Source of the DNA: Hedera helix
Lineage: Eukaryota > Streptophyta > Magnoliopsida > Apiales > Araliaceae
NCBI GenBank assembly: GCA_947179155.2
Contig: OX359267.1
Coordinates: 58,016,792 to 58,080,791, forward strand
DNA length: 64,000 nucleotides
Reading direction: 5' to 3'
Shown: positions 13,057 to 25,435 of the stretch, piece after piece
Layout of the letters: every line of letters begins with the position of its first letter
How positions within the stretch are numbered: the first letter of the stretch is position 1
The notes under the pieces: generated by a model
The model's input: only the letters and a program-made list of their open reading frames with translations
Told to the model about the DNA's origin: nothing
Database searches by the model: none
Made by a program: the position numbers and the translations under genes

Positions 13057-14322
13057 AAGCCTATATGCGGCCATTTTCCACCCGAGAAGAAGGAGGAGAA
13101 GAAAAAAAGAAAGAAAAAGAGAGAGAGAAATACGCGAGGGAGAGAGAGAGGAGCTCGGTTTTGGCTTGTATGGAGTGAAAATTTTTGTTCTTTTGCTAGA
13201 TAGTTGTATACTCTTGTGGTTAGGCTCATTTCGTGGAATATAAAGCTTCGTTTGGTTTATTGCAAGGTGAAAAGAGAAGTGTGTTCTTGGGTTTTTTTGT
13301 GTTGTTATTAGTATAATGTTGTGATTGAGTTATTGGATATAATTTATTGTTATATATTGATAATGATCCGTGGATTAGGGGTTGTTAGTGAGGTTTCCAT
13401 CGGAAAGTAACTCCTCCTAACACCCCGATGACATCCGTACGGCGATATGTTGTTCGTTGTGATAATAGATGGGTTGTAGTGATTAAGTCATGATATTTGG
13501 GTTATGGGATGTGATAGTGATGTTTAATATTGTTTAGTTTTAGCTTATTATCGGTTATGTATCTATTTGGGTGATTGTGAGCCTAGGGAGGAGATCCTAG
13601 CGGTCGAATCCCGATGATGGACGTTTTGGGTATATGTAATCATGATATAGGGTCCATGTATGTGTATGTTGTAAAATCGGGCCTTAAAACGATACCGAGT
13701 CGTGTTCGGGTTAAGGCCCCGTGATAATAATAAAAATATGTGATTGTGGGTGTTTGGGGTTTGTCTGGATGGCTCACATGCCCTTGGATAGCCCCGACAC
13801 GTTGTGGATGCTTGTTTTAATTTACGACACAAAAAGGGTTTTCAAAATAAGGCAAATAATGAAGATTTTGTAAAAGTGATCAAATTTAGGATATTAGATT
13901 CACGAGGTTTAAAGGTTAAGTGTTTTGGGCGAACTTTAATCCATGATTGATGAATAGGCTTTAGTTGGTTTTAAAAACATCACAAAAAATGATTTCGTAA
14001 AATAAATGAATGTTTTAATTAAACTTTGTGCATAGGGTTAAAGAGTTCTAGAAGTTGCCCTCGTTTTGTTTATATTAACTGTTAGAAGGCAATGTATAGT
14101 CTCGATTCCTATTTGACAAAAGTTTAAAACTATTGCTTTCTAAAAAGACGTCTAAATAAAAAACCCTCAACGCTTTCGAAATTAAAATCAACATTTCTTA
14201 TAAAAAGCGAAGCCTCGTCATTTGGGTCAAAGAGTATCCAAAACACTTTCCAGATAAACACTTTTACCATATAAAATAAAGCAAACTTTTTATGCAAAAC
14301 GCACCACAAACGTCCATTTAGG

Positions 14323-14346
14323 CACACACACACACACACACACACA
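14323..14346. repeat. (CA)12 microsatellite
   Basis: A CA dinucleotide run inside the solo LTR. Confidence 0.9.
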
Positions 14347-14724
14347 TTTTAGGATTTAAAAGGATAGGAAAACATCGAGATTGCGGTAACCGTGTTTCAC
14401 GGAAGTCGGGGGTGCCTAACACCTTCCCCTCGCTTAAGCAAGCCCCCGAACTCTATGAATCTCGGTTTGCGGACCAATTAATCGGAGTCACATATGAGCC
14501 AGCAATTACGAAAACTAAATCCGGATGAGTTGGTACATCCATTTCAAATATACCAACTGGCGACTCTGGTCAATTGGCTCATTATAAAATCGACATTTCA
14601 AACCCCGTCGACATTAAGCCGACCCTTTTCAAAAACACATTTAATTTAAAGGGCTAAAATTGGAAAGGGACATTTTTAATAAATAAAAAACGAGACGAAC
14701 GAAAATCCCGGCGTCGACAATTAC

Positions 14725-15567
14725 TAAAATACTTTGCCAACCAAAAAATTATCTCAAGTGAATATTATAGTTTAATTGTAGAATTCCATCTTAATAATAA
14801 ATGTACCTAATTTTATAAGATATACCACCCAACATATTAAGATATTAATTATTAATATATTAAAGTCACATATATTATAAAATCAAATTCATTATTACCT
14901 CAAGCTTCAAAGTAATCGTATATTAATAGCAATTGAAAAAATTATTTATAATAATAATATTTAATAAATAATTTTTCTTAACGATTTAGTTCTAAGTACT
15001 TTAAAAATACACCAACACATTAGATTAAAATCTTTATTTTTTATGACTAAGATAAGTTATCCAATCAAGTGTATCACAATTTATTAGATTGGTATATTCG
15101 TTTTTATCTAAAATTGAAAATAATAATAAAAATTTAATTTATGACATAATTAATATCTTTTATATATGACACTTTTTTATATACATAAATTATAAAATAT
15201 ATAATTATGAATAAAATTTATAATATATTTAATTATATAAAAAAATTACTTTTTATTATTAAAATAACAATATTAAATTTTTCTGAGCTTAAAACCTTGA
15301 GGGGAGAGATAGTGACTCCCGTCTTATTTCTCCTCGCCAAACCCATTTTCCTTTTGATAATTTCCATTGCCTCTGCTCTCTTCTCTCTCTCTCTCTCCCT
15401 CCCAAGTCTAATTACATATCTTCCCTTCCCATCTATTCTCCACTCCACGTCTTTAATAATAATAATAATAATAATAGATAGTCTCACATTATTATTTTCA
15501 TTCCAAGATTTATTTTTCTAAACCCCCGAGTATTATTGAATAGAGCTCCAGGGGAAGATCAAAATAC
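14725..15567. other. upstream region of the LOR gene
   Basis: AT-rich DNA follows the LTR. From about 15290 composition changes to CT-rich (CTCTCTCTCTCTC around 15380) with an (ATA)n run at 15455-15476, typical of a plant core promoter and 5'UTR. No clear TATA box was pinned down. Confidence 0.5.
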
Positions 15568-16627
15568 ATGATGAAAGGTAGTGGGGTTATTGTGGATGAT
15601 GGGTTTATTTATGAAGAAGAAACCCATCTAACGGTTTTTAAGACTTCTCTTTTCTTCGCCGGCGACGGCTTCACCGTCTACGACTGCAATGGTCAGCTTG
15701 TCTTCCGAGTCGACTCCTACGCTCCTGATGCTCGTGACAAGGGCGAACTCGTCCTTATGGATCCTTCCGGCCGCTGCCTCCTCACCGTTCGCCGAAAGGT
15801 ATAATTCATTCATTCATTCGCATTTACTCCGTTTACTATTTTTTATGGGTTGTGACAACGAGTCAACTCAACGAGTCAATTCCGATTTGTATGAATTGGA
15901 ATTTTTGTGAAAAGCCACAGTAAAACACAAGTACTGTTTACCTTTGGCTCCTTTGATTATACCCATTGTTACGAGTCGACTCAGTCCGTTGCAATTAAAA
16001 TGTATTTCCAAAAAAGGTAGCTGGTATTCAACCCAGTTCCCTGACAACCACCCAACGAGTAATTTCATTGCTTATATCATAATTTTCGCGAATGGGTGTA
16101 ACAATAAATTTTAGATTTTCTTGTGTAATCTCGAGTCGTTTTGGTTTTGAGTCAACAAGCGAGTTGACTCAGTCATGCATCTCATTTTATTTTCTCATTG
16201 TTGCAAACAGAGACCGAGTCTGCATCAACGATGGGAAGGGTTTCTAGGAGAGAGAATGGAGGGACAAAAGCCAATTTTCAGTGTTCGTAGATCGTCCATC
16301 ATCGGACGGTCGAGCGTGACGGTGGAGGTGTACAGTGATACGAGTGAGGAATACCAGATCGACGGATCATTCGCACAGCGGTGCTGCACGATTTTCAATG
16401 CAGCAAAAGAATCAAAGGCTGAGATTAGACGCAAAGTGGATTGCAGCACCAATGTGGTGCTTGGGAAGGACGTTTTCTCCCTCTTCCTCAAGCCTGGCTT
16501 TGATGGTGCCTTTGCCATGGGCCTAGTTCTTGTTCTTGATCAAATCAACTGTGATGATTATTCCGATGATGAGAGCGGTGTTGATTTGAATCCCACAACC
16601 GGAGGAGATTCATATAAATCTTCTTAA
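15568..16627 (+). CDS. LURP-one-related (LOR, DUF567) protein
   Basis: Two exons, 15568-15798 and 16211-16627, joined in phase 0 across a GT-AG intron (…CGAAAG|GTATAA, …AAACAG|AGACCG), give 215 residues, the normal length for the family. Typical LOR features are the N-terminal strand pairs HLTVFKTSLFFAGDGFTVYD and GQLVFRVDSYA, a central MDPSGRCLLTVRRK, and the C-terminal GKDVFSLFLKPGFDGAFAMG followed by VLVLDQI. The fold is a Tubby-like beta-barrel with a central helix. LURP1 in Arabidopsis is needed for basal defence to an oomycete, but most paralogues have no known role. The C-terminal tail is acidic. ATG15568 is followed at once by a second Met at 15571, so either could start. Confidence 0.9.
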
Positions 16628-18004
16628 TTAATTTTTATTTTCTTATTTAAATCTATTCTCTATGTAATAAATGCTTAAAGTAATGTGGGGTTGTCTCTTG
16701 ATATGAAACTTTTTCTGGGCCCTTCTCTTTTTAAATGTCGTTTTATAAAAGTATTTTTATTTTTAAATTTTTATTATTTAAAAATTTTAAATAAATATTA
16801 ATTATTTAATTTTTAAAATTATTCAAAATATTAAATATAATTCTAATTTTTTAATTATTTTTTATCTAATAAATAATAATTTCTTATTTTAATATAAGAA
16901 TAATATTAATATTTAAAATTATTTTTAATTAAAATATATAATATATATTTTTTTAATATATGTAATTATTTTTTAAAAAAACAAATAATTAGGGACAGAG
17001 TGTTTTGTTTTGTTTTGTTTGGAAAATATCATAGAACAAATTTACTAGTACCGTCTATTATAGCTAGGGATGTCAATAATTATTATTGAACTTGGCCGTT
17101 CAATTTTTGATATAAAAATTAATAAATTAAAAATAGTGTGGTGCAATATTAATATTTATTATTGAACTACTATTGCACCGCATTGTACTGGACAGTCGTG
17201 CTCCAGTTTTAAATTAAATAAAAAAAATTTATTCTATATTTTTAAAATATGGCGAATAATTTATTTTTATATGTATGCCAGTGTTTTGTGGATTTTACTA
17301 TAAAAGTTTTCACATAAAAAAGTAAACTATTCACCATGTTTTAAGAGTATAGAATAGTTTTTTTTTTATTAAATAGGTATTAGTGGGTATAGAATATTTA
17401 ACTTTTTATTTTAGAAATATATAATATTATTAGTACATTATAATGTAAAGTTTGTTATAATTTTTTTTATATGAAACTATTGTTAAATAATGCAAATTCT
17501 TAATTACGGATGTTATTTTAATTTAATTTATTTTTAATTATTTGTTGATGTGATGCAATTCAAGAGAATAAATCGCTTGCAATTTTAGTATAATATTTTT
17601 ATGAATTGAGACCTTCTACTGTATAGTTTCGGTGCAAGCTATTATTTTTAAGACAAGTGTGATTTCAAATCACTTAATAATTGATTGCTACGGCATTATT
17701 ATCAATTTATCAACGGCAAGTATATTTTATTTTGTGAATGTCAAATTTTAAATGGAATATTTACATTACCAAAAAAATAACAGAGGAATATCAAGTCTAA
17801 CACAAGTCTTTTCTCCACTTTATATCGTACAAGTTGTCGTTTATCAACTTATCGGAAATAAGGGTCATACTATTACTCATCTAATAATCTAACAATGAAA
17901 CTTTCTAACAGTGAGAGGAGATTGGTGACCAAACCTAATTGTCCTACTTAAAATAGGGGTGGGCTACTAGACACCAAGAAATTTTGAGAGAAAATTATAT
18001 TATC

Positions 18005-18240
18005 GTTACGTTTGAATTAAAAAAATAAAATAAAAAATATTGAAAAATAGAAAATAAAATATTTTATTTTATTTTAATATGAATGAGTAATTTCATACAT
18101 TTTTAAAAAAAATAAAATTTATAAATTTAAGATAAATGAGAATTGTTTATTTTATTCTAATGGAATAATTAAACATAATTTTTTTTTATTTTATAAGAAT
18201 GAGTTTATTCTCATCTTTATTCTCTCAATTCAAACGTAAC
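18005..18240. mobile_element. short non-autonomous element with 14-bp TIRs
   Basis: GTTACGTTTGAATT at 18005-18018 is the exact reverse complement of AATTCAAACGTAAC at 18227-18240. The right end is duplicated with one change at 18285-18298 (AATTCAAACATAAC). The inside is AT-rich and non-coding. No clear target duplication was found. Confidence 0.55.
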
Positions 18241-18679
18241 ATAATAATAAAAAAGAATAAGTTCATTCTTATCTTTATTCTTTCAATTCAAACATAACAT
18301 AAAAGAAATGAAGAAAATCAGAAAAACATTATTTAAAAAAAGGCAATCTATCAGTTCATGAGCCCCATTGTCAAGTCAATTCAGCAAATCTTTTTTCTTA
18401 AACAAGCGAACATTTTTTTAAAAAAAATTATAATAATTTGCATGGAATGACCGAAGATTAGAAAAAACATTTACGTAGAATACATTTGAATGTGATATAT
18501 TGCGGGATTTTTATTTAATTTTTTGTTATGTTTGTGAGTTTTAGAAAGAATGTGATGTAATAGGATTTTGATTAATTTTTTTTTATTTGTGAGTCTAGAA
18601 ATAAAGAAGAAGATTAGAATGATTTTTATTTTTAAACTACATTATTACTATATTAACCTTGTATTTGAATAATTATTAT

Positions 18680-18875
18680 ATACTCCATTCGTTTTAAATT
18701 ACAATATTATTATTATTTAAAAAAAAAATTAAATTGACATAATTTTAAACTCAAAATTGACGAGTTATAAACAACTATGAAATAATAAATTTTATAATTA
18801 GTAATATTTTTTAGATAATTTATAACATTTATTTTTATAGTAAATGAAATTAAACAAATCTCTCTCTCTCTCTCA

Positions 18876-18907
<32 letters not shown>

Positions 18908-18975
18908 AGTTTAAAAATAAATCGAATTGACTTTAAAAAAAAAACAATTACAATCTTATATTTAAATAAAATCCA
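18680..18975. repeat. Stowaway-like MITE
   Basis: It begins TACTCCATTCGTTTTAAATTAC, close to the plant Stowaway end (CTCCCTCCGTTTC type). The right side carries the partial reverse complement AATTACAATCTTATATTTAAA. A CT run and TA array (18861-18902) lie inside. Ends are approximate. Confidence 0.45.
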
Positions 18976-20617
18976 AATCAGTGAACTTTACTTTCTCTCG
19001 CATACATTCACTTGAACGAACAAATACACATAAAATTATAAAGACATTGTTCCTAGCGATAGTATTATAAGCATGTCGTCGACAATTTTGAATTGTTCCG
19101 TAAAAGTACTTATACAGAACATTACTTATAATTTATGAATTATATAAGTACTTATAATTTATAATTCATACAGAACAGTACTTATAATTTATAATTTTGA
19201 ACGATTATGAACTGTTTTGAATCATGTATAAGTACTTATATTTGATATGTCACCTTTTGGAATAACATTATAATTACTTCTTTGTTTGATTAATTTATTT
19301 TTCGTCAAGACTCGAGAGCTGCTAGCGACTCAAAATGTTGTCCGTGTGTCATATTATTTATTTTATAAGGTTATTTTTTATAATATAAAATATTTTATTT
19401 TTTCATCTCTCCAAATTTTCGAGAGAAAATTTTGAACCAAAAAGTAAATCAATATTACCTTCAAATCCTTATACTTTTTTCCTAAAAAAACTCATAAATA
19501 TGAAATTTAAAGCGATTTTAATTATTTTTTCTTCCCTTCAAATGAAAATTTACAAACACGGCCAGACATGAGTTACAGTAATTACAACCGACTCGTCCAT
19601 TTTCATGACAAAACTAAAGCAAACTCATATAAGTAACGTAAAAGTTCATCTTTTTTCCTATTCCGTCACTTGATTTTTTTTTACCTAATCCCCTAATTGT
19701 ATTATACATATTAAAAGTACCCTTAAAATAAAAAAATCAATGTAGGCAATTGCCTACGTACCCTTACAATAAAGTATAGATCCCGCCCCTGGTTACAGGT
19801 CTTTTTCCTCGCCAAATGTTTGATAAAATTAAGCAAAAAGAGAAAGAGTGTTTCTTATCTTCATTAATTGTGCACCATTAGTTCATTAACTGACCGAGTC
19901 CGTAACAAATGTGAACCTTCGCTTGACAACAAGAAGTTGTTGGTCAGACTCAAACTCAGATACTTGTGATAATTCTTACGCTACATGGACATGTACTCCC
20001 ACCATAAAAATAAAATAAAATTAGAAAATTGACTTTTTTATAAATAAAAATAATAATTTTTCGTCTCACTCACATAAATAATAGATGATCCTACACTCAC
20101 ATGAAAAATATCTTATAAAAATATTAAATTTTACTTGTAATAATATCAGTTCTTTAAAATTATAGATGCGTCTATTTTTCATGCGAATTAATTGTGATCT
20201 ATTAAAATACCCACTTTCTGGAAATTAAATCGTGATCATGATATGCTTATGCTTGATCATAGACTTAATCATAGCCACAAATTAGATTAGTTGGCAAGTT
20301 AGGAATTACGATGACCATAGGTTGGACAAAAGTCTATGTAGGTAGGGGCTTACTAATTAAGTTTTTATGTGTTTGTTTATTTATTTGACATCATTAGAGG
20401 GTTCTAATGTCTAACTTGATCTGCTTGTCCTTAGGAAGTGGAAACATTGCACAAGCATGTTCCTAATAAGACAAGGTATAAAATTAGTATAAAATTACTA
20501 TTTCTAATTTTATAGTAATTGTTAAGATAATAGTTAATGGATGACGACACCGTTCAATTAAGTATCAGCTGATGGAGTTAACTGAGGATTATTCCAGATA
20601 CTGTGACAACTGTGCGA

Positions 20618-20639
20618 GATATTTTCACGACGGGTGACA

Positions 20640-20676
<37 letters not shown>

Positions 20677-20852
20677 CACACCCCACTTGCAACATTTCCT
20701 TTTCCTTTTAATTTTTGGGTTATGATATACTCCACAGAAGATCTTGTTTGGCTATTTTCTTATTTATTTGTTGACAGTATAGGGATATTTTCACGACGGT
20801 TGACAATATATATATATATATATATACACCCCACTTGCAACATTTCCTTTTC
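20618..20852. repeat. local direct duplication with diverged microsatellite cores
   Basis: Two copies, 20618-20702 and 20784-20852, share GATATTTTCACGACGG, then TGACAATATAT, a microsatellite, and CCCCACTTGCAACATTTCC. The first copy has a GT array (20645-20671); the second has only a TA array at the same place. Confidence 0.8.
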
Positions 20853-21240
20853 AATTCATGAATGATCTGTGTATATTCAGTGCACTAACAGATATGCTTT
20901 GACATGCAGGACTGTATCAGGGGGTAAAAATGAAGAGAGAGCACCAAGAGTTCATTGAATCAAATAAATGAGTTTTTACACTTTTATATTTCTTTGTTTT
21001 TGTGGAGGGGGTCCAAGTGCATGTTCGGCGGATGCCATCATTTTCTTGCTGAATTTTGTTATTCTAGATCAGCTAGTTGAATAATGCCTTGTACTATTTA
21101 TTACAGTAATATCCTGTATTGAGCAAGTACACCTTTATACATGCCGAATTCTAAATGCAATATTTTACAATTTTTGAATATCATTTTGGGGTTATGATAC
21201 ACTCCACAGAAGATATTGTTTTGCTATTTACTTATTTATT
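20717..21240. repeat. dispersed direct repeat of about 52 bp
   Basis: 20717-20769 and 21189-21240 share GGGTTATGATAYACTCCACA, then GAAGAT, TTGTTT and a TATTTACTTATTTATT-type tail. The first copy sits between the two units of the duplication at 20618-20852. Confidence 0.75.
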
Positions 21241-22039
21241 TTACTAATTATTTTTAAAGGGCAAAGTCCCAATAATAAGGACCAAAATTTTATTCTCGCC
21301 TTCATGTTTAAAAATTAATAAGCCCTATGAAGTGGGCTTACGCCTTCCGGGAAAAAAATTGTAAAAAAAATGTAATAATAATAATAATAATAATTTCCTA
21401 GGATATCTATGACAAACTTTGACATGTATAAGAAAAATTAATGTATGATACAAAACTAAAGTAGTGAGTAGTTTTAAAAAGAATTGGATCCACCTAAAGA
21501 AAAGGCCCATGAAAGTACTCCTCCCTTCCAATTGTAACCCAATTTACAAAATCCCAATTGGGTGATCAGTACATGGATTTCAATCTACTGATAAAGGTTG
21601 GTTGATAACGAAAGCCATTCAAGCCCAATGTTAATAATCTTGGCATGCATGCATGCAGGCAGACAATCTTAATCCATAAACAATTTGTGTTTGTTTGTGG
21701 TTGCGAAAGTGAAAATACAAGAAAGCAAATTAAGGATTTGCTGTTGTCAGTCAAATGCAGAAGAATACTTACAACGAAGCAAAGGACATTAATGAATGCA
21801 GTTAAAAGTAAAATAAAAAGGAAGCAAAGGAATAATAAGATGAGTGCTGCATATTTCCAAGAAGGGCGCTTGCTGTACATTGTTGATATAATTGAGGGAA
21901 AATATGCTAAATGAATGGTAGGTATATCAGGTTACAACTATCTTTACAAATGGAGTTTGAATGAATGTGTGTCGAATAGAACAGGAGAAATAATAATAAT
22001 AATAATGAGACCTGAAGAAGCAAATTAATTGGCTGGTCA

Positions 22040-23805
22040 TTACATCATACTAAGAAGCACAGCTGCGGCGCAACTCGTCAATGAGAAGAAGAACCCAAAC
22101 CAACCTTGAAGTCCAGTTCCCTACAAAGTTGAACAATTACAGAGAAAGTTGGTTCAATTCTAATGCAAATCTATCCGAGAAAAAGTAATCATATTGTCTT
22201 TTTCTTTTACCCTACAACCTAAATAGACCAAAAGATAAAGATTTTGCTTCGCCTCAACTTGTAGTAAAAATAATTCAATAAAATCAGACAACTACGATAA
22301 GAAAAGGTAAAAGAATTATCAAAACATATCGTCATTGCAGCAGTTTAAATACAATATATCTTATATGCACTGACAGTGGCAAAATACTGAAAATAGGCAC
22401 TCAAATCATTGAATTTCTATTCTACAGAACTATATTTTCTTTGAATGAAATGTAAAATTCACATTGTGTAAGTAGTCATCTACTAACAACCAGAAATAAC
22501 AGGTATAATTAAAGACATACCTTCAAAGATAACAGAGACGATGTTGCTGAAGAAGGAACTAGTCCTGTAAACCCAATATCATACGAAATGCTTCCATCAG
22601 CTTTAAACAGCCCAAAGTTTCTCTCAGAGGTTGGCCCTGGCTTTAAATTCTCATTAAATAGGGCAAAAATATATGCCCTCACCACAGTCTTTGGTCTGTA
22701 GGGGGTCCCCTTCTTTTTGGCTAGCCGTTTACGCAGGTTAAGGTTATAAGTCTTAGCATTTTCAACAGTAGCACCTACTTCATTTGCATCTCCACGAGAA
22801 GCCCAACCCGTTTCAGAGACCATGACTTCCGTCTTCCAGAATCCAGCCTTCTCTAAAGCAGCATAAGCCGCATCTAGTTGAGCCTCAAACATGTTGTCAT
22901 AATGCAATTTAGTCTTTGCATCGTAGATCCCAGGATTTTTTTTGAAAAGGGCATACTTAATATCAATGTGTTCGGGGTCACTAATATAGGCAAGAAACGG
23001 GTAAGTGTTTATATAGAAAGGGCTATGAATTTGAGAGAAGAACTGCAGAAGTGGCTTCATGTAAGGAAGTAGACTTTCTTTAAAAGCACCTGCTGATGGA
23101 GGGAAGGAACTAGCAAAAACACCTGCAGAATGGGGACTAGAAACCTCGACATCATCGGCCAGATGCAAGCGATCAAGGGCATTGTAGACATTTTTTACTG
23201 CAGGCAACAAGACCTCCCAGAGTTCTTGATCAGCACTACCCAAAACCTCATTTCCTACGGCTATTCCACTGATGCGAGTACCCGGAACAAATGGCTCCAC
23301 ATTTTCTTTCACCCAATTCATGGCGCGATCCTCATTTACACTCATGTCTTTCAAATACTCATTCCCAAGACCAATTATTATCTCAATACCGGACCCTTTA
23401 AAGGCTTTGAGAACTTCGTGATCAGCGTCATAGATTCTGACATTCTTTATCCTTGCTGCCTTCAGAAGAGTTACTACGCTTCCGGGTGCTGGGATATTAT
23501 CTGCTATCCTGCCATAATTTATACCATAGGTACCTGTGAATGCATCCACCATTGAATCTGCACAACAAAGAAGAGCACAGAGCTCCATTACTGATTGTTT
23601 TATCACGAAGGGAAAAAAAAGATGCGTTAAAAGTAAAATTATGTGTACTGAGCCATTAAAAAACTTTGCTTTAAAAGATATAGTCTAAACTACAATCTCT
23701 TTTGGGATTGTCAACAGAAAGATTAATTGTAGAGAAGTGCATACCATCAGGAAAGGCGATTGAGAGAATAACAATAGAACAGAGGAGTAAAGAAGAGAAG
23801 GCCAT
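22040..23805 (-). CDS. glucan endo-1,3-beta-glucosidase (GH17)
   Basis: Three exons read on the minus strand: 23805-23745 (signal peptide), 23557-22521 (catalytic domain) and 22120-22040. All introns are GT-AG; the protein is 392 residues. Residues 1-20 form a signal peptide (MAFSSLLLCSIVILSIAF). GH17 starts at TGTYGINYGRIADNIP. The catalytic pair is visible: acid/base Glu124 in AVGNEVL and nucleophile Glu269 in VSETGWASRG, with the conserved FALFNEN and NFGLF near the end. The last exon adds GLQGWFGFFFSLTSCAAAV and ends LLSMM, a hydrophobic tail consistent with GPI anchoring. There is no X8/CBM43 module. The enzyme hydrolyses callose (1,3-beta-glucan) at the cell surface or wall. Its physiological role (plasmodesmata, development or defence) cannot be told from sequence. 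Confidence 0.92.
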
Positions 23806-24639
23806 TGGTTTGAAATTTGAATTAAATGCAGAGGACCATCGCATTTGTAAAAATGAAGATGGTGTACAATGTTAGTTTGCAGGAAGTTGTTCAAACTGGT
23901 AACTTGGACGGCCAACAAGAACGGAAAAGTTAAGTTTAGGGATGCCATGCTTTAGTTTCAGGTATGCCATATATATATAGATAGATTCCATAACAAAACC
24001 CGAAAGATTAATTCAAACTAGTTTTGTAAGATAGGTTAGTTGAGTTCTGGCGATGAGGTTTGGAATAGATTCTAACTTTTTGAAATCTTTCTCCAACTCA
24101 AAGTATACCTTTCCATTCTTCGTATATATTAATTAACGTAGGAATTGAAGTTTAGAATATATTTCCAGTAGGGGCTTGTGGAAAAAGCCGAGGGATCAAG
24201 CCTTGAGCACGGGAAAGGTGGCTTTTTGGTGACATGATCAATAATAATTACTATATCATAATAGTATTATTTTCTAACTTGTGACTTGGTAATAATAGAT
24301 TAAGGACTACTTATAGTCCAATAATTCTTGCAAAAATACATAATCAAGATTTCAAATGTTCCACAACCAGCCCACAACTGAACCTGCCGCCAGCCCAATT
24401 ACCAAGAACAAAATCATTACAATTCTACTTTACTACATTAAAGTTTTCTCAAACTGGTTAGCTGCACCGTAAAAAAATTTAAACTATACAGAAATTGACC
24501 CTAGGAATTTATAAAATTTAGTACCTGAAGATCCATGCATAAAGCAGTTACCTCCACAACACCACCACCAAAAACAAAGAAACAAAATGTATTAATCGGA
24601 GACCTGGAAGATAATATGGTCATATGTGAAGAAAAAAAT

Positions 24640-25435
24640 GAAGTAATACTTTCTCAATTTAATTTGATATTTTTACAGTGTCCTCACCATTTAATTAAAC
24701 TAATTTCTGTGTGTCCAATTTACCCCTCATTTGATGCAATACCCAATTATATGAGATATTATTTCATACTCTTGAACAAGTGAATAGTATGATTCCCTTT
24801 CACATACTTGTAGGCCCGCATGCGGTGGGATTTGAGAGATGGACATAGTGTTTATTTGTCCGAAGAGCATGAAATAATTTTTTCAATTATCTTCTATCTT
24901 CCTTTCTACCGTTCATTCACTAAGCTATTCTCCACCAGGATCGCCACCACATTTACTTTAAAAATCTGAATCCATTTTGCTACAGACCACCCCCACCACC
25001 AACAAATAACATAGCCGTACTAGTTTCTTAGATGCAGCCTCCTCTAATTCCGACAACGGCGATGCTTTATAGCGCCTATAAAACTCATCATCCTCTTTTT
25101 GTTCTTCCACTACCATTATTGTCATCCTTCTCCGGCCACGGCAAAAACTCTTCATCATCCTCTTTTTGATATTTCAAATTAAAATCGACTCAACTAACTC
25201 TCACAAGAAGTGGGACAGAGACTGAATTTAGAAGTAGATTTTGGGTGTAGAATGAAGGGCAGACATGACATAGTGGGGAAGGTAGAGTGAGAGAGTGAGT
25301 TGCAGACAGTAGGAGGATGGAGAGAGAGGCAACTGGGTCTTAAATCAAATGAGGGGCAAATTGGACAAAAATGAATTAGCCAAGTTAAGCATGTGGGGAC
25401 CACCCCCGAAGTATCAAAATACCTGCAGAAAAACA
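24640..25435. mobile_element. possible long-TIR DNA element (Mutator-like?)
   Basis: TGTCCAATTTACCCCTCATT at 24712 onward is mirrored at 25344-25367: 23 of 24 bases match in reverse complement. Similarity extends outwards through CTCACC/GTGGGGAC and GATATTTTTAC/GTATCAAAATAC, suggesting inverted repeats of about 90 bp. The inside includes a 66-residue minus-strand frame (24958-25158) rich in Arg and Glu that I cannot assign. Ends and target duplication were not resolved. Confidence 0.45.

Larger units (their letters stand above)
12404..14719. mobile_element. solo-LTR-like unit, Ty3/gypsy Tat/Ogre type
   Basis: A 2316-bp unit begins TGTAGACACC and ends GGCGTCGACA, i.e. TG...CA with imperfect inverted ends. 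It is flanked on both sides by the same 5 bp, ATTAC (12399-12403 and 14720-14724), the target duplication expected of an LTR retrotransposon. Its base composition is much richer in GC than its surroundings. The segment GGGGTGCCTAACACCTTCCC at about 14409-14428 and the motif TGGCGACTCTGG at 14558-14569 resemble sequence at LTR ends and tRNA-Arg primer sites of plant Tat/Ogre elements, as I know them. No second LTR and no gag-pol is present, so recombination to a solo LTR is the simplest reading. Strand is likely + from the order of these motifs. Confidence 0.75.
16628..22039. other. intergenic region of repeats between LOR and GH17 genes
   Basis: About 5.4 kb of AT-rich DNA with no supported gene. 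It holds a short TIR element (18005-18240), a Stowaway-like repeat (18680-18975), reiterated AGTACTTATAATTTATAAT-type motifs at 19090-19250, a segment at 20010-20165 resembling 39490-39630, and local duplications at 20618-20852 and 20717-21240. The 3' end of the GH17 transcript may extend into 21900-22039. Confidence 0.6.

Noticed and set aside
12433..13229. Overlapping open frames of 100-256 codons on both strands in the GC-rich part of the solo LTR
   Set aside because: High GC lowers stop-codon density. The frames overlap on both strands, have low-complexity Ala/Arg/Ser composition and include the palindrome. No domain is recognisable.
22878..23555. Plus-strand frames opposite the GH17 catalytic exon
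   Set aside because: They are antisense reflections of a strongly conserved enzyme and have no homology of their own.
23685..23948. Minus-strand 87-residue frame beginning MASLNLTFPFLL overlapping GH17 exon 1
   Set aside because: It looks like a signal peptide, but its frame does not join GH17 exon 2. The frame starting at 23805 does, through a proper GT-AG intron.
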